Under the pieces are notes generated by a model that worked only from the letters and a program-made list of their open reading frames with translations, was not told where the DNA came from and ran no database searches. A program made the translations under genes and the position numbers. This document shows positions 6,475-17,414 of a stretch of DNA of 64,000 bases, in pieces; the first letter of the stretch is position 1; every line of letters starts with the position of its first letter. The stretch covers positions 5,295,501 to 5,359,500 of the forward strand of contig NZ_CP020370.1 of assembly GCF_002813775.1 (NCBI RefSeq). The letters run 5' to 3'. The DNA is from Candidatus Thiodictyon syntrophicum (GTDB taxonomy: Bacteria > Pseudomonadota > Gammaproteobacteria > Chromatiales > Chromatiaceae).

Positions 6475-9075
6475 ATGAAAAAACCGCGCAAGGTCGGCGC
6501 CGCGGCGCCCAAGTCCCCGCAACAGTCGGCAGCGGCGCTGCTGGCCCTGGCCCAAGGCCAGGCCGCGGCGGGGCGCTGGCGGGAGGCGACCGCCGCCTTC
6601 AAGGATCTGCTCAAGATCGAGGACCGCCCCGAGTGGCGGCTGGAGCTCGCCGCGGCCTACGCCGGACGAGCGCGGGAACTGGCGGCCAAGGGCATGCCCA
6701 AGGAGGCCCTCACCCTCTGGGAGAACCGCGCCCTGGTCGCCCCGCAACTGCCCCCGGAGTTGGACTACTGCGCCCTGCTCCTGCGCCAGGGTAAGGTCCA
6801 GGCGGTCCTGGACCTGCTGGCCCGGGCGGGCGGGCGCCTGGAGGGCGCGGCCCTGACCGCCCTGCGTTCCCACCTGGCCGCGCTGCATCTCGCGGGCGAG
6901 GCGGCGGTGGCGGCCGGGCTGGCGGCCGATGATCCGATTCGCGTTCTGGGGCCGACCGCCGCCGCGGCCCTGGACGCCTACTGCCGGGGCGACGACGCGG
7001 CCCTGCACGAGGCCCTGGCCGCCATCCCCTTCCGCTCCCCCTATCGCGACCTGGCGCAGGTCCTCAAGGCCCTGCAGCGGGCCCCGGCGGCACCCGCCGA
7101 GGCCGCCGCGCTGCTTGAACGGGTCGGCGACGACTCCGGCTTTGCCCCCCTGCGCCGGGCCTGTACCCTGGCCCTGGGTCCCCCGGAGACACTCCCGGCC
7201 CGGCTGGCGGACGCCGGGGATCAGACCCGCCGCTTCGCCCTGACCCTGGCCGGCTGGGGAGATGAACGCCAGGCCCTGTGGGAGGAGACGCACCGCGTCG
7301 GCGGGACCGGTCCCCAGGCCCTGCTGCGCCTGCTGCAGCGCCGTCGCGCCCTCCTGGGCGAGGACTGGGCGCGGCGCCAGGCCCTGCGCCTGCTGGTCCC
7401 CGGCTTTCCCAAGAGTGCGGCCCTGATCACCGAGGGAGGCGGGCGACGCCTGTCCCCGGACGAGCGCCTGCTGGTCACCGCCTGGCACGCTGAGGAGAGC
7501 CGCAACCCCTGGGACGCGATCGAGGCCTGGGGTGCCTATGCCGACCATTTGATTGAGACCGGACCGGGACCGGCCGGCAGCGACGCCGCCTTGCGCGTCG
7601 CTCTGGTCCTGCGCCGGGTGGACAGCCACCACGACTTCCTGTCCGGGGTGGCCCCCTCCCAGGACCCGGAGAACCCGGATTCGGCCCTGGCCGACGCGCT
7701 CGCCCTGAGCCTCACCTATGACCCCGACGACCGCGACACCTATGAACGCCTGGTCCGCTACTACCTGCGCGGCGACCGCCTCAAGGACGCCCGCCCCCTG
7801 CTGGAACAGGGTCTCAAGCGCTTCCCCAAGGACCTGGGCCTGCTGACCGCGGCCATGGACGCGGCGCTCGCCGGGGACGCCTTCAAGAAGGCGGCGCGCT
7901 ATGCCCACGAGATCCTGGCCCTGGACCCGATCAATAGCGGCGCCCGCGAGCGCCTGGTCAAGGCCCATCTGGCCCATGCCCGCAAACAGGTCCGCGCCGC
8001 CCGCTACGACCTGGCGCGCAAGGAACTCGACGAGGCCGGGCAGTGGGACCAGGACGGGCGGCGGCGCGAGCAGCGCGCCCTGTTCGCCGGCCTGCTCGAC
8101 CTGATCGAGGACGAGTCCCGCGGCCGGGATACCCTGCGCGCACAGATTGCCGCCCTGGGCGGCGGCCTGTCCGCCGCCCTGGCCCTGAGCCTGGAGGCGT
8201 TCGCCATCGGCCGCACCGCGGCCTGGGCACTTAAGGCGGTCGGCAGCGCCAAGCCCCAGGCCCCCACGCAGGCGGACCTGAGCGCCTTCCTGGCGCGGCT
8301 GCGCGCCTATCTGGAAGGGGGTGAAGGGCTCGCGACCGAGTTGCAGCGCCTGTTCGACAAGCCGCTGAGCATCGCCGCCAAGTGGCCCCTCACCCTGGCC
8401 GAGTCGGAAGCCGCCTGCGACACCCTGCGCCGGGCCGGCCTGACCCTGGCGCGGCAGGCCTTCGCCGCGGCCGCACTCAAGCGTTGGCCGGACACACCCG
8501 TGTTCGTGCTGCATCAGTTCGAGTCGCGCCGGACGGGCCGCCGCAGTCACCCGGACCGCGCCGAGCTGGGCCGACTGGAAGACGCCTGGGCCCGGGCGCG
8601 CGAGGCAGGAGACGAACGTACCGCCCATCGTATCGAACAGGTCATCGACCAGTATGCCCCGCCGCCGTTCTTCCCAGGCCTGCCCGGCGGGTTCTTCACC
8701 GACGCATTCGACGACGATGACGACGATGGGCCGGACCCGGGCCAGTTCCCGATGCCGCCGGACGCGGCCATGCGCGCCATCATCGAGATCATGGGGATCG
8801 ATCAGGTGCTCAAGATCGCCGGGCTCAGCGCCCAGGAGCGCGCCGAGTTCAAGCGGCGGGAGCGCGAGGTGGGCCGGGCGCGGATGATCGATGAGGTGCT
8901 CGAACTGATGCGCGAGGAACTGCCCGACTTCGGCGCCGGGATGCCGCCCGCCCCGGGTCCCGGCACCCGCGGCGCTCCGCCTGGCGGGGGCCCCAAGGGC
9001 AAGCGCAAGACGCCGCGGGCGACTGATCCAGAGCCCCCGGACGACGACGCCCCCGAGCAATTTGAACTCTTCTAG
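6475..9075 (+). CDS. Large TPR-like helical repeat protein with chaperone-gene neighbours
   Basis: 866 residues, soluble, very rich in Ala, Leu and Arg. The N-terminus (AAALLALAQGQAAAGRWREATAAFKDLLKIE) and the region near residues 415-520 (YERLVRYYLRGDRLKDARPLLEQGLKRFPKDLGLLTAAMDAAL) look like tetratricopeptide repeats. From about residue 735 there is an acidic Asp cluster (FDDDDDDG). A helical segment IIEIMGIDQVLKIAGLSAQERAEFK follows, then a Pro/Gly-rich basic linker and an acidic end. It is followed after 11 bp by a J-like gene and then a GrpE-like gene, so it probably serves an Hsp70 system as client binder or scaffold. That role is inferred from neighbours only. Long antisense frames over this gene are GC-driven shadows. 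Confidence 0.75.
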   Translation: MKKPRKVGAAAPKSPQQSAAALLALAQGQAAAGRWREATAAFKDLLKIEDRPEWRLELAAAYAGRARELAAKGMPKEALTLWENRALVAPQLPPELDYCALLLRQGKVQAVLDLLARAGGRLEGAALTALRSHLAALHLAGEAAVAAGLAADDPIRVLGPTAAAALDAYCRGDDAALHEALAAIPFRSPYRDLAQVLKALQRAPAAPAEAAALLERVGDDSGFAPLRRACTLALGPPETLPARLADAGDQTRRFALTLAGWGDERQALWEETHRVGGTGPQALLRLLQRRRALLGEDWARRQALRLLVPGFPKSAALITEGGGRRLSPDERLLVTAWHAEESRNPWDAIEAWGAYADHLIETGPGPAGSDAALRVALVLRRVDSHHDFLSGVAPSQDPENPDSALADALALSLTYDPDDRDTYERLVRYYLRGDRLKDARPLLEQGLKRFPKDLGLLTAAMDAALAGDAFKKAARYAHEILALDPINSGARERLVKAHLAHARKQVRAARYDLARKELDEAGQWDQDGRRREQRALFAGLLDLIEDESRGRDTLRAQIAALGGGLSAALALSLEAFAIGRTAAWALKAVGSAKPQAPTQADLSAFLARLRAYLEGGEGLATELQRLFDKPLSIAAKWPLTLAESEAACDTLRRAGLTLARQAFAAAALKRWPDTPVFVLHQFESRRTGRRSHPDRAELGRLEDAWARAREAGDERTAHRIEQVIDQYAPPPFFPGLPGGFFTDAFDDDDDDGPDPGQFPMPPDAAMRAIIEIMGIDQVLKIAGLSAQERAEFKRREREVGRARMIDEVLELMREELPDFGAGMPPAPGPGTRGAPPGGGPKGKRKTPRATDPEPPDDDAPEQFELF

Positions 9076-9086
9076 ACGAGCGAGCG

Positions 9087-9380
9087 ATGAGCGACCCCTA
9101 CCTCACCCTTGGACTGCCCCCGGACGCGGACGACGCCGCGGTCTACGCCGCCTATCTGGCGGCCGTCAAGACCTGCCCGCCGGAGCGCGACCCCCAGCGC
9201 TTCCAGGCCCTGCGTACCGCCTACGAGTCGCTGCGCACCCACCGCGCCCGCCTCGCGACGGCCCTGTTCAACCAGGAACCGCCGACCCTGCTCGAGGTCC
9301 TGGACCGCGCCGACCCGGTGGGCGCACCCCGCCGACCGGCCCGGGCGCTCTTCGACGCCCTGCTGCGCGGGGGTGACTGA
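9087..9380 (+). CDS. J-domain-like protein lacking the HPD motif
   Basis: 97 residues. MSDPYLTLGLPPDADDAAVYAAYLAAVKTCPPERDPQRFQALRTAYESLR is a J-domain signature: helix I with Y-x-x-L-G-L, helix II A-Y-x-x-x-V, then F-x-x-L-R-x-A-Y-E-x-L in helix III. The HPD tripeptide that stimulates Hsp70 ATPase is replaced by a PPERDP loop. After the domain only about 45 residues remain (TLLEVLDRADPVGAPRRPARALFDALL). The ATG is 11 bp after the TPR gene, and its stop overlaps the next start. It is probably a J-like (type IV) co-chaperone that recruits Hsp70 without classical stimulation, or an inactive scaffold. Confidence 0.75.
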   Translation: MSDPYLTLGLPPDADDAAVYAAYLAAVKTCPPERDPQRFQALRTAYESLRTHRARLATALFNQEPPTLLEVLDRADPVGAPRRPARALFDALLRGGD

Positions 9381-10039
9381 TGGCCCCCGACGAGCGTGCG
9401 CAATTGATCGAGCGCTTCACCGCCTACCTGGACGCCGCGGATGATCCCGCGAGCGCCGCGGCGGCTGACGCGGCGCCCGGTCCGCAGGCCCCGGACCTCT
9501 TCACCCTGCTGGCGGAAGTCGCCGCCCTGAAGAACGAGGTCAAGATCGAGTCACGCCAGGTGAAGGGCGCCCTGGATCAGTTCCGCGACGCCTTCGACCT
9601 GGTACGCCAGGCCCAGAACGCGCAGCAGGAGGCCCAGACCCAACGCACCGAGGCCGAGCGGCGCGCCCGCGAGGACACGCAGCGCGACCTGTTGCTGGAA
9701 CTCCTGGAACTGCGTGACCGGCTCCAGGCTGCGGCGGATCAGGCGCAGCGCTACCGCCCCGGGTGGCTGGCCCGCCGCGGCGGCGCCGCGGCCTTCGTCA
9801 CCGCCATGGCCGCGGGGCTCGGCATGAACCTGCGCCGCCTGGACGACACCCTCGCCCGCCGCGGCGTCCAGCCGCTGCCGGCCTTGGGCCAGCGCTTCGA
9901 CCCCCAGACCATGCACGCCGCCGAGGTCGGACGCGACCTCAAGCAGGCGGCGGGCCTGGTCCTCACCGAGGTGCGCCGCGGCTTCGTGCAGGGGGAGCGG
10001 CTGCTGCGGCCGGCGGAGGTTGTCGTCAATCGTTTGTGA
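9380..10039 (+). CDS. GrpE-like nucleotide exchange factor homologue
   Basis: 219 residues. A long coiled coil (about 55-125: LFTLLAEVAALKNEVKIESRQ, then DAFDLVRQAQNAQQEAQTQRTEAERRAREDTQRDLLLELLELRDRLQAA) is followed by a small C-terminal beta-type domain (RFDPQTMHAAEVGRDLKQAAGLVLTEVRRGFVQGERLLRPAEVVV). The end matches the GrpE C-terminal pattern F-D-P-x-x-H-x-A-V ... G-Y-x-x-x-x-R-x-L-R-P-A-x-V-x-V. It is not the housekeeping GrpE by context (no dnaK/dnaJ). It overlaps the J-like gene by one base. With the TPR and J-like proteins it suggests a specialised Hsp70 branch whose Hsp70 is encoded elsewhere. Confidence 0.8.
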   Translation: MAPDERAQLIERFTAYLDAADDPASAAAADAAPGPQAPDLFTLLAEVAALKNEVKIESRQVKGALDQFRDAFDLVRQAQNAQQEAQTQRTEAERRAREDTQRDLLLELLELRDRLQAAADQAQRYRPGWLARRGGAAAFVTAMAAGLGMNLRRLDDTLARRGVQPLPALGQRFDPQTMHAAEVGRDLKQAAGLVLTEVRRGFVQGERLLRPAEVVVNRL

Positions 10040-10074
10040 TATATTTTTTTCGCGTTCCGTATCAGGTCTGACCC

Positions 10075-10593
10075 ATGCCCACCGCACCCTCCCCGCTCAT
10101 CGACGACCGCGCCAGCGGTGACCTGAATGCCAGCCTGGGCACCCGCTGGCAGTTCATCGCCGACACCGTCATGGGCGGCGTCTCGCGGGGCGGGCTGGCC
10201 GCTGAGGTCGTCGATGCCCGGCCCTGCCTGCACCTGACCGGTCAGGTCAGCCTGGCGCACAACGGCGGTTTCATCCAGGCGGGTCTGGACCTCGGAACGG
10301 CCGGCCTGGTGGATGCCCGGGGCTGGAGCGGGATCGAATTGGTGGTCCGGGGCAATGACGAGACCTATAACCTGCACCTGCGCACGGTCGACACCCGGAT
10401 CGTCTGGCAGTCGTATCGCGCCTCGTTCCGGGCGCAGCCGCGCTGGGAGACGGTGCGGCTGCCCTTCGGGACCTTTGAGCCCTACCGGATCGACTGCCCG
10501 CTGGACCTGGCCGTCCTGCGGCGCCTGGGGCTGGTCGCGATCGGCCGGGAGATGACGGCCGACCTGTGTCTCGCGCGTGTTGCCTTTTACTGA
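10075..10593 (+). CDS. CIA30-family (NADH dehydrogenase assembly intermediate-like) protein
   Basis: 172 residues, no signal peptide. The pattern WQFIADTVMGGVSRGGL (D-x-V-M-G-G-x-S), then HNGGFIQAGLDL, WSGIELVVRGNDETYNLHLRT and PWETVRLPFGTFEPYR-like text (here RWETVRLPFGTFEPYR) is diagnostic of the CIA30/galactose-binding-like beta-sandwich domain. Bacterial members are of uncertain function; the eukaryotic relatives assist complex I assembly. It starts 35 bp after the grpE-like gene and may be read through with it. Its 3' end overlaps an opposite-strand ATPase remnant by seven bases. Confidence 0.85.
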   Translation: MPTAPSPLIDDRASGDLNASLGTRWQFIADTVMGGVSRGGLAAEVVDARPCLHLTGQVSLAHNGGFIQAGLDLGTAGLVDARGWSGIELVVRGNDETYNLHLRTVDTRIVWQSYRASFRAQPRWETVRLPFGTFEPYRIDCPLDLAVLRRLGLVAIGREMTADLCLARVAFY

Positions 10594-11060
10594 TGGTCGG
10601 GCCTTGATCTGAGGTCCGTGTGATCGCGCCGGTATCCACCGCAGCGAGTCATTGCCGCACCTTCCCCAAGGCCGCGCACCCAGGCGTCGGCGACTGATCG
10701 AACCGTGGCAGCAGACGCATCGCCCCTCTCCTGGCCGAGTACCCAGTCCTCGCCGACTGCGCTCAGGAACTCGCCGGTGCGCAGCGTGCCGCGAAACCGG
10801 GCTCCATCCGGGTGATCGGCGAGGCAGGCGGCGACCGCGGTGCCGTCGTCACGGGTGTTCAGCACCCAGACCTCGTCATCGCGCAGTTCATCGATCAGGT
10901 AGGGCGAGTGGCTGGTGGCGACGATCTGCAACTCAGGGTGCCGGTCCAGCGCCTGCCGCAGCCGTTGGATCAGGTCTGCCTGCGCCCGCGGGTGCAAGGA
11001 CTGGTCGATGTCGTCGATCAGCAGCAGCCGCGGGCAGTCGGCGGCGTTGAGCACCGCCAA
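10587..11060 (-). pseudogene. C-terminal remnant of an AAA/ABC-type (OLD-like) ATPase
   Basis: About 157 codons remain. Walker B (PRLLLIDDIDQSLHP), the D-loop-like RAQADLIQRLRQAL and the switch His region IVATSHSPYLIDEL are present, as in OLD/RecF-like ATPases that use an LxxHP motif. The Walker A half is absent: upstream sequence turns into palindromic repeats at about 11066. There is no proper start codon (only TTG/GTG inside the domain) and no ribosome site. The C-terminal part (GEDWVLGQERGDASAATVRSVADAW) looks native. It is a gene decapitated by repeat insertion or deletion. Confidence 0.65.
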
Positions 11061-11065
11061 TGCCG

Positions 11066-11200
11066 TTAAGTTAAGCCCTTCTGGCTCCCACGCTCCCGCG
11101 TGGGAGCAAGTGCGGGCGCTCCGCGTCCAGTACCAAGACCGGACGCGGAGCGCCCGCTCGGCATTCCCACGCTGGAGCGTGGGAACGAGAAGCCGTTCTC
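11066..11200. repeat. Palindromic repeats truncating the ATPase remnant
   Basis: Contains CTCCCACGCTCCCGCGTGGG (about 11080) and an inverted pair of GGGCGCTCCGCGTCC units (about 11113 and 11139) ending in ATTCCCACGCTGGAGCGTGG. This is the same family as in the block at 1151-1200. Nothing coding is visible. Confidence 0.7.
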
Positions 11201-11211
11201 ACGGGCCGGGC

Positions 11212-11282
<71 letters not shown>

Positions 11283-11300
11283 GGTACCATCTGCTCCTGC

Positions 11301-11777
11301 TCAGATGTACTTGACATCCAGGATCTCCAACTCCCGCTTGCCCCCGGGGGCGTCGACCACGCCGACATCGCCCTCGCTCTTGCCGATCAGGGCACGGGCG
11401 ATGGGGGAACTGATGGAGATCATGCCCTGCTTGAGATCCGCCTCGTCGTCGCCGACGATCTGGAAGCTGCGCTCCTCGTCCTTTTCGACCTCCAGGACCA
11501 GGACGGTCGCGCCGAAGACGACGCGCCCGGTAGGCGGGAGCTTGGTGACGTCGATGATCTGGGCATTGGAGAGCTTGCCGTCCAGGTCCTTGATGCGGCC
11601 CTCGATGAAACTCTGCTGCTCGCGGGCGGCGTGGTATTCGGCGTTCTCCTTGAGGTCGCCGTGGGCGCGCGCCTCGGCGATCGCCTCGATGACCCGCGGG
11701 CGCTCGATGCGCTTGAGGCGCTCCAGTTCCTCACGCAGTTTCTCGGCGCCGCGGGCGGTGAGAGGTACCTTGCTCAT
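11301..11777 (-). CDS. greA: Transcription elongation factor GreA
   Basis: 158 residues, the usual GreA length. The N-terminal coiled coil begins [21 protein letters not shown] and carries the basic/acidic tip [21 protein letters not shown], where Asp and Glu (DLKENAEY) reach the RNA polymerase active site. The C-terminal FKBP-like domain follows ([21 protein letters not shown] to [14 protein letters not shown]). It stimulates cleavage of backtracked RNA. It lies 11 bp after carB on the same strand, the common carA-carB-greA arrangement in gammaproteobacteria. Confidence 0.97.
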   Translation of the reverse strand: MSKVPLTARGAEKLREELERLKRIERPRVIEAIAEARAHGDLKENAEYHAAREQQSFIEGRIKDLDGKLSNAQIIDVTKLPPTGRVVFGATVLVLEVEKDEERSFQIVGDDEADLKQGMISISSPIARALIGKSEGDVGVVDAPGGKRELEILDVKYI

Positions 11778-11788
11778 TCGTGGAGTCC

Positions 11789-14995
<3,207 letters not shown>

Positions 14996-15009
14996 GGTTT
15001 AAGAATATT

Positions 15010-15472
15010 GCCGCAAATGAACGCAAAAAGACGCAAATGAATTAGATCAGTCGGCGGTCATCGTGCTCGAAAACCAGACGGCGGACTTGCAGCCGTGGTG
15101 ACCCGAAATTCAGAAGCAGCGCGACGTGCAGTCCGGTAGCACGCAGGTAATTTATCACCTGAGCCTCATGCTCGGGGACGAAACAGCGCACGGCCTTCAG
15201 CTCAACCAAAAGGCTACGCGCAACGACGAGATCAGCAGCGAAAGAGCCAACGACCAGCCCCTTGTAACGGACATCGAGGACGACCTGGCGTTGAAAGTCT
15301 ATTCCCTGGGCAGCAAGCTCCATGCACAGCGCGTTCTCATAGACCGACTCCAGAAACCCCGCTCCCAGGTTATTGCTGACCTCGAACGCACAACCGATCA
15401 CCCGCCTGGAGATAGGCTCAGCGCCGACGGGCAACTCATCATTATTTGCGTCCATTTGCGTTCATTTGCGGC
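15010..15472. mobile_element. GxxExxY gene cassette bounded by inverted ATTTGCG repeats
   Basis: Inverted arms of about 30 bases (15010-15040, CCGCAAATGAACGCAAAAAG...; 15443-15472, ATTTGCGTCCATTTGCGTTC...) enclose exactly one gene. Its ATG lies inside the right arm and its stop abuts the left arm. It sits between carA and carB, which are normally adjacent. The same repeat occurs alone at 23753-23782 and as an inverted pair at 63513-63642. No transposase is encoded, so mobility is inferred from structure only. Confidence 0.6.
15042..15455 (-). CDS. GxxExxY protein (PD-(D/E)XK-like fold)
   Basis: 137 residues. The family motif GFLESVY is at residues 33-39, preceded by ISRRVIGCAFEVSNNLGAGF. A nuclease-like core follows: YKGLVVGSFAADLVV (Asp), then LLVELKAV (E-x-K), then HEAQVINYLRATGLHVALLLNFG. 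The acidic/ELK arrangement resembles PD-(D/E)XK nucleases; the biochemical role of the family is not established. The first residues, MDANND, come from the bounding ATTTGCG repeat. It sits on the same strand between carA and carB, where it is an intruder. Confidence 0.85.
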   Translation of the reverse strand: MDANNDELPVGAEPISRRVIGCAFEVSNNLGAGFLESVYENALCMELAAQGIDFQRQVVLDVRYKGLVVGSFAADLVVARSLLVELKAVRCFVPEHEAQVINYLRATGLHVALLLNFGSPRLQVRRLVFEHDDRRLI

Positions 15473-15482
15473 TTCTTCATCT

Positions 15483-16616
15483 TCATCTTCCTCTTTCGTT
15501 CATAAGAGCGATGAAGTGGTCGAACACCGGTGCCACGTCGTGCGGCCCCGGGCTGGCCTCCGGGTGGCCCTGGAAGCTGAAGGCCGGGCAGTCGCGGCGT
15601 GCAATGCCTTGCAGGGAGCCGTCGAAGAGCGAGCGGTGGGTCGCCTCCAGACAGTCGGGCAGGCTCGCCTCGTCCACCGCAAAGCCGTGGTTCTGGCTGG
15701 AGATCATGACCCGCCCGGTCTTGAGATCCTGCACCGGATGGTTGGCCCCGTGATGACCGAACTTCATCTTGACGGTCCGCGCCCCGCTCGCGAGCCCCAA
15801 CAACTGGTGCCCGAGGCAGATGCCGAACAGCGGGATGCCGCTCTCAAGCAACTCACGGATGGCGGTGATGGCATAGTCGCAGGGCTGCGGGTCACCGGGT
15901 CCGTTGGACAGGAAAACCCCGTCCGGGGCTTGGGACAGCACTGCCGCCGCCGGGGTCCGGGGCGGCACCACGGTCACCCGGCAACCGCGGCTCACCAGCA
16001 TCCGCAGGATGTTGCGTTTGATGCCGTAGTCATAGGCGATGACGTGGTAGGGAGGCTCGGCCTCCAGGTCCCGATGGCCGTGCGCCAGACTCCATACCCC
16101 CTGGGTCCAGCCATAGGGCTCGCTGGTGCCGGCGTGCTGGGCCAGGTCCATGCCCTTGAGCCCCGGGAAGGCGCGCGCCGCGGTCAGGGCGGCGGTCTCA
16201 TCCACCCCCTCCCCCGCCATCAGGCAGCCGTTCTGGGCGCCCTTCTCGCGCAGCAGGCGGGTCAGCCGCCGGGTGTCGATCCCGGCGATGCCCGGCACCC
16301 CCTGGCGCAGCAGATAGTCGTCCAGCCGCTCGCGCATCCGGAAGTTGCTGGGCAGCAGCGGCAGGTCACGAATGATCAGACCGGCGGCCTGGACCCCCGA
16401 CGACTCCTCGTCCTCCGGGTTCACGCCCGTGTTGCCGATGTGCGGATAGGTGAGGGTGACCAGTTGGCGCAGGTACGACGGGTCCGTCAGGATCTCCTGA
16501 TACCCACTCATGGCGGTGTTGAAGACCACCTCGCCGACGCTCGAACCGTCGGCGCCGATCGAGGTTCCCCGAAAGACGCAACCGTCTTCCAGGACCAGAA
16601 CTGCTGGCTTTTTCAA
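15483..16616 (-). CDS. carA: Carbamoyl-phosphate synthase small (glutaminase) subunit
   Basis: 377 residues from a TTG at 16616, with GGAGA six to seven bases upstream. This start gives the normal CarA N-terminus ([20 protein letters not shown]), and the longer frame adds a proline-rich non-homologous stretch. The class I amidotransferase half shows the oxyanion region FLSNGPGDP, the nucleophile Cys in [14 protein letters not shown], and His/Glu in [11 protein letters not shown]. It hydrolyses glutamine and channels ammonia to CarB. The GxxExxY cassette separates it from carB; its stop is only 11 bp from that cassette. Confidence 0.95.
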   Translation of the reverse strand: MKKPAVLVLEDGCVFRGTSIGADGSSVGEVVFNTAMSGYQEILTDPSYLRQLVTLTYPHIGNTGVNPEDEESSGVQAAGLIIRDLPLLPSNFRMRERLDDYLLRQGVPGIAGIDTRRLTRLLREKGAQNGCLMAGEGVDETAALTAARAFPGLKGMDLAQHAGTSEPYGWTQGVWSLAHGHRDLEAEPPYHVIAYDYGIKRNILRMLVSRGCRVTVVPPRTPAAAVLSQAPDGVFLSNGPGDPQPCDYAITAIRELLESGIPLFGICLGHQLLGLASGARTVKMKFGHHGANHPVQDLKTGRVMISSQNHGFAVDEASLPDCLEATHRSLFDGSLQGIARRDCPAFSFQGHPEASPGPHDVAPVFDHFIALMNERGR

Positions 16617-16967
16617 GGATTTCTCCGAATCGGGAGGCGGCGTGGCCGGCACTGCGGGGGCCGCGATAGACCACCGGGACAACAGCGGGCGCGGGCACTG
16701 ATGATTCGGACAAAGCGGCACCGAATCCGCGGGGATTCTAAAGGTCCGGCGCCCGACTGTCCACGCGGGGAACGGGCAAGGCGCGATCGCTCCCGATGCA
16801 GGGGGGCCACCGCGGCTCGGGGGCGGCGGCGAATCGCTGCGATCGAGATCGGCAGGGCGGCTCAAATTCGGGGAAAAACGGTTCTGGACATGGGGTGCAC
16901 TTTAGTTGCACCATCCGCAAACTGGACTGAGCATCGCTTCCGAAAACCACCAGCAGCGGAGATCACC
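16617..16967. promoter_or_regulatory. Divergent carA / kbp intergenic region with a dyad
   Basis: 351 bp separate the divergent starts and should hold both promoters. The only clear structure I see is a short dyad GGTGCAC-TTTAG-TTGCACC (about 16894-16912), 56 bp before the kbp ATG. It could be an operator or a hairpin. No recognisable arginine or purine operator was identified. Confidence 0.35.
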
Positions 16968-17405
16968 ATGGGTCTGTTCGATTTTCTGAAGGGCACCGGC
17001 AAGAAAGTCTTCGGCAGCGAGGCCGAGGCGAGTGAGAAGATCAAGGCCGAGATCGAGAAAGACAATCCGGGCATCAAGGATCTCAATGTCACCTACGACA
17101 AGGGCGTGGTGTCGCTCTCCGGCACCGCCGCCAGCCCCGAGGCGATGGAGAAGGCGGTCCTGATGGCCGGCAACGTCCATGGCGTGTCTGAGGTCAAGGC
17201 CGACCAGCTCACCGCCCCGCCCCAGACCGTCGAGGTCGACTTCTACATCATCCAGGCGGGCGACAACCTCTCGGCCATCGCCAAGCGTGTCTACGGCAAC
17301 GCCAGCGCCTACCCGCGCATCTTCGAGGCCAACCGGGAGGTCATCAAGGACCCGGACCTCATCTTCCCGGGGCAGAAGATCCGCATCCCCAAGGACGTCG
17401 CCTAG
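16968..17405 (+). CDS. kbp: BON-LysM potassium-binding protein Kbp/YgaU
   Basis: 145 residues from an ATG with GGAG seven bases upstream. MGLFDFLKGTGKKVFGSEAE leads into a BON domain (about 25-85: LNVTYDKGVVSLSGTAASPEAMEKAVLMAGNVHGVSEV), then a LysM domain (about 95-142: DFYIIQAGDNLSAIAKRVYG, ANREVIKDPDLIFPGQKIRIP). Domain order, length and both termini match E. coli Kbp (149 residues), a cytoplasmic K+-binding protein needed at high external potassium. It has no signal peptide, in line with that. tmcA follows after nine bases, probably in the same transcript. Confidence 0.92.
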   Translation: MGLFDFLKGTGKKVFGSEAEASEKIKAEIEKDNPGIKDLNVTYDKGVVSLSGTAASPEAMEKAVLMAGNVHGVSEVKADQLTAPPQTVEVDFYIIQAGDNLSAIAKRVYGNASAYPRIFEANREVIKDPDLIFPGQKIRIPKDVA

Positions 17406-17414
17406 CCATACCGG

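Noticed and set aside
6313-9060. A 915-codon open frame antisense to the TPR gene
   Set aside because: It is a GC-rich shadow: low-complexity Gly/Gln/Arg composition, no domain, no ribosome site, while the plus-strand frame has repeats and operon context.
15483-16865. The longer carA frame of 460 codons
   Set aside because: The 83 extra residues are proline-rich and unlike CarA. The TTG at 16616 has GGAGA and gives the family N-terminus.
15126-17405. A 759-codon plus-strand frame ending in Kbp
   Set aside because: Only the last 145 codons are real; the rest is antisense to carA and the GxxExxY gene. The ribosome site and family N-terminus fix the start at 16968.
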